This document shows, one piece after another, positions 8,514-16,130 of a stretch of 64,000 nucleotides of DNA. Made by a program: the position numbers and the translations under genes. Within the stretch, counting starts at the first letter, position 1. Every line of letters starts with the position of its first letter. The notes beneath the pieces were generated by a model, which was not told where the DNA came from, made no database searches, and was given only the letters and a program-made list of their open reading frames with translations. The DNA comes from Sphingobacterium sp. (GTDB taxonomy: Bacteria > Bacteroidota > Bacteroidia > Sphingobacteriales > Sphingobacteriaceae), in NCBI GenBank assembly GCA_031286695.1, contig JAITTY010000005.1, forward strand, positions 1 to 64,000, written 5' to 3'.

Positions 8514-9047
8514 ATGCAGCAATTGATCACTTCAAATCGAACAATGGACCGGCAGGAGCTCTTTATGAATCTGTATAAGAGCGTATTTCCAACCGTGGCC
8601 GGCTATATCAGCCGCCGGGGCGGTAATTTGGAAGAGGCCAAGGATGTATTTCAGGATGCCTTGGTCGCTTATTACGAGCAGGTTATTCTGACAGCCACTC
8701 CCTTAAAGAACGATATCGGTTATCTGATCGGAACGGCCAAAAACCTTTGGCTGAAACGTTATGGTCAGTCAGGTCATCAGCTGCCCCTAGACCATGTCGA
8801 CCTTGCCCTGACCGTTGAAGAATCTCCATCCCGCACAAGATTGTTCCGTTTTTTGGAAATTGCCGGACGCAAATGTCTGGAACTGCTCAAAAGCTTCTAT
8901 TACGATCAAATGTCACTGCAGGAAATTGCCGATGAATATGGCTATTCCGGAACGAGGAGTGCCACGGTGCAGAAATTCAAATGCCTGGAGAAAGTAAGAG
9001 CATCCGTTAAACAAAAATCACTAGTTTATGATGACTTCATGGAATGA
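8514..9047 (+). CDS. ECF-like sigma-70 family sigma factor
   Basis: This 177-residue protein has the two-domain layout of ECF sigma factors. Region 2 is at about 20-75 (NLEEAKDVFQDALVAYYEQV, with the usual acidic DxFQD core). Region 4 is at about 120-165, where SLQEIADEYGYSG leads into a recognition helix (SATVQKFKCLEKV). It should direct RNA polymerase to a small regulon. It is the first gene of a compact operon; its last 20 bases overlap the next gene. An alternative start is Met11 (8544). No zinc-finger anti-sigma factor with a membrane segment is nearby. Confidence 0.85.
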   Translation: MQQLITSNRTMDRQELFMNLYKSVFPTVAGYISRRGGNLEEAKDVFQDALVAYYEQVILTATPLKNDIGYLIGTAKNLWLKRYGQSGHQLPLDHVDLALTVEESPSRTRLFRFLEIAGRKCLELLKSFYYDQMSLQEIADEYGYSGTRSATVQKFKCLEKVRASVKQKSLVYDDFME

Positions 9048-9300
9048 AACCCAGCAGATAGAGGCTTATATCTTTGGAATAGCTCAACCGGAGGATGTAC
9101 TAATTTTTGAAGCAAAACTCCTTTTGGATGAAGAATTGGCAGGCAAAGTAGCTGCCCAGCAAAAAGCTTATGATGCTATTCGGCAATTTGGACGCAAGCA
9201 ACTGAAATTGGAAATTGAAGCTGTACAGCAAACGCTGTTTACACATCCTAAACATAGCTCTTTCAGCCAAAAAATAATAAGACTATTTCGCAAATCCTAA
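9028..9300 (+). CDS. small protein between sigma factor and ClpP, candidate anti-sigma
   Basis: This 90-residue soluble protein starts inside the end of the sigma-factor gene, at ATG 9028 or 9031. It is mostly helical in character, with a conserved-looking N-terminal WNETQQIEAYIFG and a basic C-terminus (KIIRLFRKS). It has no membrane segment, signal or cysteine pair. Translational coupling to the sigma gene, and a ClpP paralogue 12 bases downstream, suggest a sigma-binding partner whose level could be set by proteolysis. That role is inference. I do not recognise a named family. Confidence 0.7.
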   Translation: MMTSWNETQQIEAYIFGIAQPEDVLIFEAKLLLDEELAGKVAAQQKAYDAIRQFGRKQLKLEIEAVQQTLFTHPKHSSFSQKIIRLFRKS

Positions 9301-9312
9301 AATTTTAACAGC

Positions 9313-9996
9313 ATGATTATCGACAAAAATGAGTTCCGCAAATTTGCGGTGGGGCATTGCTATGCCCAAAAAGATCTGGTAGATCATTATATTTCCAGTG
9401 TCGAGCGCTCCCGTATTCCAATGGCCATGACGCCATACATCACCGAAGAGCGAGAATTAAGGGTATCACAGATGGATGTATTTTCCAGACTGATGATCGA
9501 CCGCATTATCTTTATGGGTGCCGCTGTAGAATCCAATATCGCCAATATCGTACAGGCTCAACTGCTATTTCTCCAATCGGTCGATCCCAAAAAAGATATC
9601 CATATGTATATCAACTCGCCGGGCGGTGAAGTTTATGCAGGGTTAGGCATTTATGATACGATGCAATTGATCAGCCCGGATGTTGCGACGATCTGTACTG
9701 GCATGGCCCTCTCCTTTGGGGCCATATTACTTTGCGGTGGGGCTCCGGGCAAACGTAGTGCACTGGAACACGCCCGGGTGATGCTCCATCAGCCCCTTGG
9801 CGGTGTTCAGGGGCAGGCTTCCGATATTGAAATCACAGCCAATCAGGTGTTAAAGATCAAGAAAGAACTCTATGATATTATCGCCAAACATAGTGGACAG
9901 AGCTATCAAAGAGTACATGATGTCAGCGACCGGGATCACTGGATGGTCGCAGCTGAAGCAAAGGAATTTGGAATTATTGATGATGTACTGACCTAG
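9313..9996 (+). CDS. ClpP-family serine peptidase (paralogue)
   Basis: This 227-residue protein has all three ClpP catalytic residues: Ser134 (GMALSFGA), His159 (MLHQPLGG) and Asp208 (DRDHWMVAAEA). The Ser-His (25) and His-Asp (49) spacings equal those in E. coli ClpP. The active-site context is divergent (ALSFGAILLCGG instead of AASMGAFLL), and the N-terminus is longer than usual by roughly 20 residues (1-45). It probably forms a ClpP-like chamber that needs a Clp ATPase. It is third in the sigma-factor operon rather than next to clpX, so it is likely an accessory paralogue. The operon ends at a strong hairpin at 10027. Confidence 0.88.
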   Translation: MIIDKNEFRKFAVGHCYAQKDLVDHYISSVERSRIPMAMTPYITEERELRVSQMDVFSRLMIDRIIFMGAAVESNIANIVQAQLLFLQSVDPKKDIHMYINSPGGEVYAGLGIYDTMQLISPDVATICTGMALSFGAILLCGGAPGKRSALEHARVMLHQPLGGVQGQASDIEITANQVLKIKKELYDIIAKHSGQSYQRVHDVSDRDHWMVAAEAKEFGIIDDVLT

Positions 9997-10026
9997 CGGT
10001 GATCATTAAATTTATGAACAGTTTCG

Positions 10027-10062
10027 AACGGACTATTGACAAACTGGTGTCAATAGTCCGTT
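10027..10062 (+). terminator. intrinsic terminator of the sigma/ClpP operon
   Basis: Fifteen-base perfect arms (10027-10041 and 10048-10062) with a 6-base loop are followed by TTAATTTT. Confidence 0.85.
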
Positions 10063-10070
10063 TAATTTTG
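10063..10070 (+). promoter_or_regulatory. candidate -7 element (TAATTTTG)
   Basis: TAATTTTG fits the Bacteroidota TAnnTTTG box and lies 23 bases before the VOC gene start. No clear -33 TTTG is visible because that position falls in the terminator stem. Confidence 0.35.
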
Positions 10071-10092
10071 TCATCAATAAATTTAGATCATA

Positions 10093-10503
10093 ATGAAATT
10101 AACATCCATTCGGCTAATTGCAAATGACATCCAGCAATCCGTCAAATTCTATGAAGAAATCTTGGGGATCACCGCACAATGGTTTACACCAGATTTCGCT
10201 GAACTTTCCACCAGTTCAATTACCATAGCTATTGGAAGTACGCGTACGATGCAAATGTTTAGCGACAGCCCCACTATCTTCGGCAACACGGCCCCTATTA
10301 TTATTGAATTTTTAGTGGAAAATGTAGATCATGAATATATTCGGATAAAAAATAGTGCTTCAAAAATCATTCAGGAACCGACAACAATGCCTTGGGGCAA
10401 TCGCTCATTGCTTTTTTGTGATCCCGATGGTAACATGCTTAACTTTTTTACTCCGCTGAGCCCTGAGGCGATCAAAAAATTTGGCGTAGAAGCCACAAAC
10501 TAA
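10093..10503 (+). CDS. VOC-family (glyoxalase-like) protein
   Basis: This 136-residue protein has the glyoxalase/bleomycin-resistance fold in outline. The first half is IRLIANDIQQSVKFYEEILGI, and near the end is the typical WGNRSLLFCDPDGNMLNFF, where the acidic/His metal positions usually lie. VOC proteins form dimers and act as metal-dependent lyases, dioxygenases or drug-binding proteins. The substrate cannot be told from this sequence. It is a single gene between terminators at 10027 and 10515. Confidence 0.82.
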   Translation: MKLTSIRLIANDIQQSVKFYEEILGITAQWFTPDFAELSTSSITIAIGSTRTMQMFSDSPTIFGNTAPIIIEFLVENVDHEYIRIKNSASKIIQEPTTMPWGNRSLLFCDPDGNMLNFFTPLSPEAIKKFGVEATN

Positions 10504-10514
10504 TCCGCTCACAT

Positions 10515-10549
10515 GACAAGATACTAAAGGCTAAAAATAGTATCTTGTC
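10515..10549 (+). terminator. hairpin terminator
   Basis: GACAAGATACTA (10515-10526) pairs exactly with TAGTATCTTGTC (10538-10549), 12 bases after the VOC stop codon. The T-run is weak. Confidence 0.65.
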
Positions 10550-10585
10550 TTCCTTAATCGATATTTAACAGCTATTTTTCAACTC

Positions 10586-11686
10586 ATGCCGCTAATTAAA
10601 GATATATATACACCGGAATTTTATCAGTTTATTGCCGATCAGTTCCACCGCGTTGACAACAGTTTTAACAGAGAACAGTTTATCAAACGCGTTTTTTCAG
10701 GCAGTTTTCATGAAATGGAATGGAAACAGCGTACAAAACACAGCACAGCGGCCCTGCACGAATTTATGCCGACATCTTTTTCCGAAGCAGCGGATTTGCT
10801 AACACAAGTTGTGGAACATCTCCTGAAAACGAAGCATCCGGGAGGCCTTGAATATGTTATTTTTCCGGACTATATCGAAACATACGGTATCGATGATTTT
10901 GAAACTGCTGTACAATCATTTGAAATCACTACGCAATTTATTACCTGCGAATTTGCAGTTCGCCCATTTATTATAAAATATCGAGCCCGTATGATCAGCG
11001 AAATGGAAAAATGGTCCCGAAGCCCGCATCCACAGGTCCGACGGCTTGCAAGTGAAGGATCGAGGCCCAGACTCCCCTGGGCAATGGCCATTCCATCGCT
11101 AAAAAACGACCCAGCTCCCATTTTGTCCATACTTGAAAACCTCAATAACGATCCCTCTGACAGTGTAAGAAGAAGCGTCGCCAACAATCTCAATGATATT
11201 GCCAAAGACCACCCTCATCTTGTGCTGTCCATCGCCAGAAAATGGAATGGCATCAGCAAAAATACGGATGCGATCATAAAACATGGCAGCCGTACCCTGC
11301 TCAAGCAGGGCCACCCCGAGATCCTACACTTTTACGGGCTGGATAGCCGTGATTTCCAGGTGAAGAATCTCAGCGTCCATACGCCGACGGTTAAAATAGG
11401 TGATCATCTTATTTTTTCCTTTCAGATTGAGAATGGAAACAGCATTCCTAAATCACTGCGTCTGGAATATGGCCTGTATTACAAAAAATCGAATGGCCAG
11501 CTGGCGCGAAAAGTTTTTAAAATCAGTGAACGGATCTATCAGGGGGCTGAAATAAACTATGTTGAGCGGAAACAGTCTTTTAAAGTGATAACAACCCGAA
11601 AATTTTATGCAGGAACACATCAAGTCTCCATTATTGTCAATGGCCTGGAAACCGCACCTGTGGAATTTGAGCTCTTGCATATTTAA
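10586..11686 (+). CDS. alkC: AlkC-type DNA alkylation repair glycosylase
   Basis: This 366-residue protein looks like the AlkC/AlkD superfamily of HEAT-like DNA glycosylases, which remove cationic alkylated bases such as 3-methyladenine without base flipping. The N-terminal two thirds are helical repeats, including MSEMEKWSRSPHPQVRRLA and the SEGSRPRLPWAMAIPSL segment typical of this group. The last 110 residues are beta-rich (PTVKIGDHLIFSFQIEN to the end) and fit the Ig-like domain attached to part of the AlkC family. It lies alone between hairpins. No Ada-type regulator is adjacent. Confidence 0.8.
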   Translation: MPLIKDIYTPEFYQFIADQFHRVDNSFNREQFIKRVFSGSFHEMEWKQRTKHSTAALHEFMPTSFSEAADLLTQVVEHLLKTKHPGGLEYVIFPDYIETYGIDDFETAVQSFEITTQFITCEFAVRPFIIKYRARMISEMEKWSRSPHPQVRRLASEGSRPRLPWAMAIPSLKNDPAPILSILENLNNDPSDSVRRSVANNLNDIAKDHPHLVLSIARKWNGISKNTDAIIKHGSRTLLKQGHPEILHFYGLDSRDFQVKNLSVHTPTVKIGDHLIFSFQIENGNSIPKSLRLEYGLYYKKSNGQLARKVFKISERIYQGAEINYVERKQSFKVITTRKFYAGTHQVSIIVNGLETAPVEFELLHI

Positions 11687-11703
11687 CGGAGAATAGGTAA
11701 ACA

Positions 11704-11803
11704 AACAGACTGCTTAGGTGTTCTACTAGAGACGCTATCCTTGAACCGGCGGTGATTTTCTCGCTGCCGGTCATGTAAGTGCAGGAGTTAACGCAAAGTC
11801 TGT
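11704..11803 (+). promoter_or_regulatory. possible structured 5' leader of the M20 gene
   Basis: The 100 bases before the M20 peptidase start are bounded by exact complementary 8-mers, AACAGACT (11704-11711) and AGTCTGTT (11796-11803). They contain an inner GC stem, ACCGGC (11745-11750) with GCCGGT (11766-11771). Together they could fold into a closed multi-stem RNA ending one base before the ATG. I recognise no known riboswitch class. Confidence 0.3.
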
Positions 11804-11804
11804 T

Positions 11805-13358
11805 ATGAAGAAAATTCTCGTCATCTTTTTTATCTTACTGATCTTATTTATCATTGGGCTTTTGATCAGAACACTGACTTATCCGTTTGCCCCTATCAAA
11901 AAATCTAATGCTGCGCTACCGCAGCCCACAGTCAATGACAGCATTGTCGCTCGATTTGCGGGCGGTATCAAAATTGCCACAATTTCGATCGGCGACTCGG
12001 CCTTGTTTAATCATGTTCCTTTTGTAGAATTCAATACCTATATCAGGAACAGTTTTCCCTTGATCTATCAGTCATTGGAAACTTATACGGTCAATAACCA
12101 TGCATTGGTCTTTCGGCTCAAGGGCAGCGACAATAGCTTGCTTCCTTTACTTTTTCTTTCCCATACCGATGTTGTCCCGCCCGGATCTGCTGCTGTGAAA
12201 AACAATGCGTCCGATGTGTTTCAGCCTAACGACAAGCCCATACCGCCGGTAAGCGAAATAGCTGAAGAATGGGATTATGCCCCTTTTTCGGGTGCCATAG
12301 CCAACGGCCGCATTTATGGTCGTGGGAGCTTAGACATGAAAGGAATGCTATTTTCCCTACTGGAAGCTACCGAACAGCTTGTTCGCGAACAGGTACAGCC
12401 CAAGCGGGATATCTACCTGGCTTTTGGTTTTGATGAAGAAGTCGGTGGCTTACGTGGTGCTGCTAAAATTGCAGACTATTTTAAGGAAAAGGGGCTTAAA
12501 TTTGAAGCCGTTTATGACGAGGGCGGATTGATTCTGGAAAAAGGATCGGTTAACGGCATCAGCTCGGATGTGGCGTTGATCGGCTGTGCGGAAAAGGGAT
12601 TCTTATCCTTAAAAATCAAGGTCAAAGGCCTTGGCGGCCATTCTTCGATGCCGCCAACAGAAAGCGCAATCGGTAAAGCGGCAATCATTATGCAGCGCTT
12701 AGAAAATCATCAGATGAAAGCACAGATCGGCCCTATTATTCAGAATTTCTTTCAACAGGTTGGTGGTAGCATGCCCTTTGCCTCCCGATTTGCCATCGCT
12801 AACCAATGGCTCCTAAATCCCATGCTCCTGGCACAACTGACAAAAAATCATTCCACCAATGCGCTGGTTCGGACGACTACCGCACTCACGATGATGAAAG
12901 GCAGCGATGCCCCTAATGTACTTTCACCGGAAGTTGAATTTGTTGTCAATTTTAGGTTGCTGCCTGAAAACACACTGCAAGAAGTCAACGAACATGTCAA
13001 GCAAGCAACCGCTGGTTTTGATGTCGAAATCGAACAGGTGGACAATGCCCGCGAAGCATCTAAGGTTTCACCTACAGATGCTAAAGCTTATAAAATGATG
13101 GAAACCTCCATCCGCAGACTTTACCCAGATCTTATCGTTACGCCGTACCTCACCGTAGGCGGAACCGATGCCATCAAATATCAGCAGCTCAGCGACCATG
13201 TCTATCGTTTTATGCCAATTAAAATTAATCATGCCGAACAGCAGAGTATGCATAGTACCAATGAATACATCAGTATTGAAAACTACCTAAAGATGATCGA
13301 CTACTTTCACTACATTATGCGTCATTATGACGATGATACTAGTGCCAAAACTAGCTAG
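11805..13358 (+). CDS. M20-family metallopeptidase (carboxypeptidase-S type)
   Basis: This 517-residue zinc peptidase of the M20/ArgE/carboxypeptidase S group has one N-terminal membrane anchor (about 4-22). The catalytic domain shows the metal ligand and base motifs: SHTDVVPPG (His120, Asp122), GRGSLDMKG (Asp177), FGFDEEVGG (Glu211-Glu212) and the late INHAEQQSMHSTNEY (His ligand). The lid/dimer domain with the GLGGHSSMPP motif is between them. It probably trims peptides or N-acyl amino acids at the periplasmic face. The length fits the CPS1-like subgroup. It converges with the AraC regulator with only 4 bases between stop codons. Confidence 0.88.
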   Translation: MKKILVIFFILLILFIIGLLIRTLTYPFAPIKKSNAALPQPTVNDSIVARFAGGIKIATISIGDSALFNHVPFVEFNTYIRNSFPLIYQSLETYTVNNHALVFRLKGSDNSLLPLLFLSHTDVVPPGSAAVKNNASDVFQPNDKPIPPVSEIAEEWDYAPFSGAIANGRIYGRGSLDMKGMLFSLLEATEQLVREQVQPKRDIYLAFGFDEEVGGLRGAAKIADYFKEKGLKFEAVYDEGGLILEKGSVNGISSDVALIGCAEKGFLSLKIKVKGLGGHSSMPPTESAIGKAAIIMQRLENHQMKAQIGPIIQNFFQQVGGSMPFASRFAIANQWLLNPMLLAQLTKNHSTNALVRTTTALTMMKGSDAPNVLSPEVEFVVNFRLLPENTLQEVNEHVKQATAGFDVEIEQVDNAREASKVSPTDAKAYKMMETSIRRLYPDLIVTPYLTVGGTDAIKYQQLSDHVYRFMPIKINHAEQQSMHSTNEYISIENYLKMIDYFHYIMRHYDDDTSAKTS

Positions 13359-13362
13359 CTTG

Positions 13363-14955
13363 TTAAACGTTGTATTGCTCCATTTCCATTTTTACAAAAT
13401 GTACAAAGGCCGAGGGTGGCATTCCGGTAACGGTTTTGAAAGAAGACGAGAATTTGCTCAATGATGCAAAGCCACACATATCTGCAAGATAAGATAGTTT
13501 AAAATCCAGGAGCTCGGGCGAAGTGCGGATCTTATCTACAATATAGTCAATCCGTCTTGTCTGCAAATAGTCGTAGAAATCTTTGCCTTTGAATTTTCGG
13601 ATGATATAGGTGACATAGCGGCTATTTGTACCCATATCAGCTGCTAACTGGCTCAATGTAACCCCCTTTTCCAAATAAAATAATTCGGCTTCTTTTTTGA
13701 GTAGCAGCTGATATAAACGATCTTCTGTTTCCTTGGACATATTAACGTCCTTAGGTTTGATATTGCCGACGTTTTCTATACGCTCATTCAGCAAAAGCTC
13801 GGTCTTGATCTGAGGACTGCTTATCACTGCTTTCGTACGTTGTTTTTCTATTAGATCAACGTATTTCTTTCGGTAATTCCGTTGTTTTTCATAAAAAAAC
13901 AACATCCCACCAATTGCTAAAAGCAAAATCACGGTAATACCGCCCAAAGCGAGGATCAACCTATTCCGATAAAAGAACTTTCTTTCATTGAGGTTTTCTA
14001 TGAGATCATCGGAAATACTTTTTGCTACATTATCTCTTTTTTCCTTAAGATCAATAAATAAGGAACGGTAATGCAGTGACTTATTTTCATCGCCGATTTC
14101 CTTATAATATTTTGAGAGTGTCTCATGGGTTAGCATACTGAGTTCTTCTACGTTACCACTTTCAAGATAGGGTTGTACCAGATCCAGATATTTTTTAGCA
14201 TTTTTTAAATCGTTGCGTGCTAAAGCTACTTCGGCCTGGGCGCGGTAAATATAGGGTTTGAGATTGCTCTCTACCCCTTCGATCTTAGCGAAGGAAGAAT
14301 TCAAAAAGGAATCTGCAGCCACAAGTTCGCCCAGATTCAATGCACAGATTCCCATAAGCTGATCATTTGTTGCTTTTATGAGCAGCGCTTTTTTATCATC
14401 ATTAGCATTGCGATGAATATAGACTGAAGCCTTCTGCACATATCTTTTCGCGTCCAAATAATTGCCCAGCGCAAAACTATGGAATGCTCTTTCATGTAGG
14501 ATATTGATAGATGTAAGCATTTTCATGGTAGGATCAGCTTGGTTTTCATTGGCAGCTTCCGCTTTTCTCAAAAAACTTTCTGAAGCTTTCAGCAAACCCA
14601 ACTGACGGAAAGATGTCGCCAGTGAGCCCGAAGTAGTTGCCTGCCAGGAAAAGTTCATGGTTGCATTGGAGATTGTATCCGCGCGCATAGCACTTTGGAT
14701 ACTCTGTTTCATATCACCTTTATTTTCATAAAGCTTAGACCACAACATATAAACTTTAATTTTCTGTTCATCGGTATTAGCGACACGTCGCAAAGAGTCT
14801 GCAACGCGTTCCGCCTCCTTTATGTCAATGGCTACCAAAGAAACAACTACATCCAGGTAACGTTTGTTAAACTGATCCACCTTCATTTTCTGACCGTAGC
14901 TATGCTGTAGCAAGGCAAAAAATAATAAACAAAAAAAATTAAATTGCTTCATCAT
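13363..14955 (-). CDS. TPR-transmembrane-AraC one-component regulator
   Basis: This 530-residue protein has a signal peptide (about 1-21, cut after YGQ) and a periplasmic helical-repeat/TPR-like region (about 25-325). A single membrane segment follows (about 334-356, LILALGGITVILLLAIGGML), then a short linker and a C-terminal AraC-type helix-turn-helix (about 430-530) with SQLAADMGTNSRYVTYII and YLADMCGFASLSKFSSSF. It should sense a periplasmic signal and act directly on DNA from the membrane, a design common in Bacteroidota. The target is unknown; nearby candidates are the polysaccharide operon at 15576-23657 and the small gene just upstream. Confidence 0.85.
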   Translation of the reverse strand: MMKQFNFFCLLFFALLQHSYGQKMKVDQFNKRYLDVVVSLVAIDIKEAERVADSLRRVANTDEQKIKVYMLWSKLYENKGDMKQSIQSAMRADTISNATMNFSWQATTSGSLATSFRQLGLLKASESFLRKAEAANENQADPTMKMLTSINILHERAFHSFALGNYLDAKRYVQKASVYIHRNANDDKKALLIKATNDQLMGICALNLGELVAADSFLNSSFAKIEGVESNLKPYIYRAQAEVALARNDLKNAKKYLDLVQPYLESGNVEELSMLTHETLSKYYKEIGDENKSLHYRSLFIDLKEKRDNVAKSISDDLIENLNERKFFYRNRLILALGGITVILLLAIGGMLFFYEKQRNYRKKYVDLIEKQRTKAVISSPQIKTELLLNERIENVGNIKPKDVNMSKETEDRLYQLLLKKEAELFYLEKGVTLSQLAADMGTNSRYVTYIIRKFKGKDFYDYLQTRRIDYIVDKIRTSPELLDFKLSYLADMCGFASLSKFSSSFKTVTGMPPSAFVHFVKMEMEQYNV

Positions 14956-14994
14956 AAAAATATACAGCAGTAAAATGTTCGTAAAACATATAGT

Positions 14995-15411
14995 CTAATC
15001 CAATACAAAAACCCATGACAGCAACAACGTCAATAATCCTCCGAGAAAAGCGGCCAACAATAGATCTTTAGTTTGCCAATGTCCTTTACAGGGTGATTTT
15101 TCGACACCATTCCCTAACATATACTCATTATAATCGTGGTATGCGCGCAGATTATTGGACTCAACAACTACATCAATTGTTCGTTCGATCTCTCTTCCCA
15201 AATGTAGAAGCGCTAATTGTGAAGAAAGATACCCCACCTCATTGTCGGCCACTTCCCGCAACTGCAAAAAATCTTCAAGGGCCTTATCCAGATCCTCCGA
15301 TAATAGTAATTCATTATTTGGGCAATATTTCCCAACTGCCGTGGCTAACCTTTTCTCCAATTCAATCAAGGCCACCAGCAATTCCTTCGGCTCGTATATT
15401 ACAGTATCCAT
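14995..15411 (-). CDS. hypothetical tail-anchored protein
   Basis: This 138-residue protein has a helical, acidic N-terminal domain (about 1-105) and a single C-terminal membrane segment (about 117-136, LLLAAFLGGLLTLLLSWVF), so it is probably tail-anchored with the bulk in the cytoplasm. No family is recognised. It lies 39 bases upstream of the TPR-AraC regulator on the same strand and may be co-transcribed with it. Confidence 0.65.
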   Translation of the reverse strand: MDTVIYEPKELLVALIELEKRLATAVGKYCPNNELLLSEDLDKALEDFLQLREVADNEVGYLSSQLALLHLGREIERTIDVVVESNNLRAYHDYNEYMLGNGVEKSPCKGHWQTKDLLLAAFLGGLLTLLLSWVFVLD

Positions 15412-15575
15412 ACATTAGCTAAATAACCACATAGGCAAGCCTATAATCGGCGCTAAATATCTTATTTTAAATTTGTGTCCTAAATGACAGCAATCATCGT
15501 AAAAATGACCGATGTCACTAAAACATAATAAACTAATAATTAATAAAAAACTCCAACTGGAGAACTGACCCAGTG

Positions 15576-16130
15576 CTACTTGTCATGGATACGCTTATTA
15601 AAATCTTCATCCATAAAATACCCTTTATTATTTTCAGTGCCGTCGACAAGCGTTTTCAGCCCGCCCTGAGCCTTAATTTCTTCTCCATAGAGCTCTTCAT
15701 AGTCTTTTGTATACATCGCATTCGGCACAACATTAATGTCAAAGATTATTTCACGAATGGGTGATTTTTCAAAATTTCCGTATAGGGTAATATAATGTTT
15801 AACATAGCCTACATTTTTTGCGCTATTATAGCTAAACGTCAATAGACGTTCCTTACCTGGCGGTATGGAGAATGCCCCCAGTCCTTCTTCTATTTTCAGA
15901 CAGCCACAAGATGTAATAATGTCTGTAATCATCATCGGATTTTTGCCTGTATTTTTCAGTTTGAAAGAAAGATCCTTCTCCTGTCCTGCCAACAACGGAT
16001 AATAGTGGCGCTCATTATCTTCAATTTCTATATTGGTCTTACGGTTTGCGATATCCATACATGACCCCAACAGCAGCACAATGGCCGCGAAAATAATATT
16101 TTTAATATAACCGTATCTCATCACAGGCAA
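15576..16130 (-). CDS. DUF1573 lipoprotein
   Basis: This 184-residue protein has a lipoprotein signal with lipobox LLLGSC (Cys24). A DUF1573 (Ig-like, HYDIN/ASH-related) domain follows, recognisable by KLKNTGKNPMMITDIITSCGC and the later FSIPPGKERLLTFSYNS. The DUF1573 family is abundant in Bacteroidota and mostly uncharacterised. It is the last gene of the five-gene operon, and its start overlaps the end of the DUF4838 gene by 29 bases. Met4 (16121) is an alternative start. It may act as a periplasmic or surface accessory of the polysaccharide machine; that is inference. Confidence 0.82.
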   Translation of the reverse strand: MPVMRYGYIKNIIFAAIVLLLGSCMDIANRKTNIEIEDNERHYYPLLAGQEKDLSFKLKNTGKNPMMITDIITSCGCLKIEEGLGAFSIPPGKERLLTFSYNSAKNVGYVKHYITLYGNFEKSPIREIIFDINVVPNAMYTKDYEELYGEEIKAQGGLKTLVDGTENNKGYFMDEDFNKRIHDK

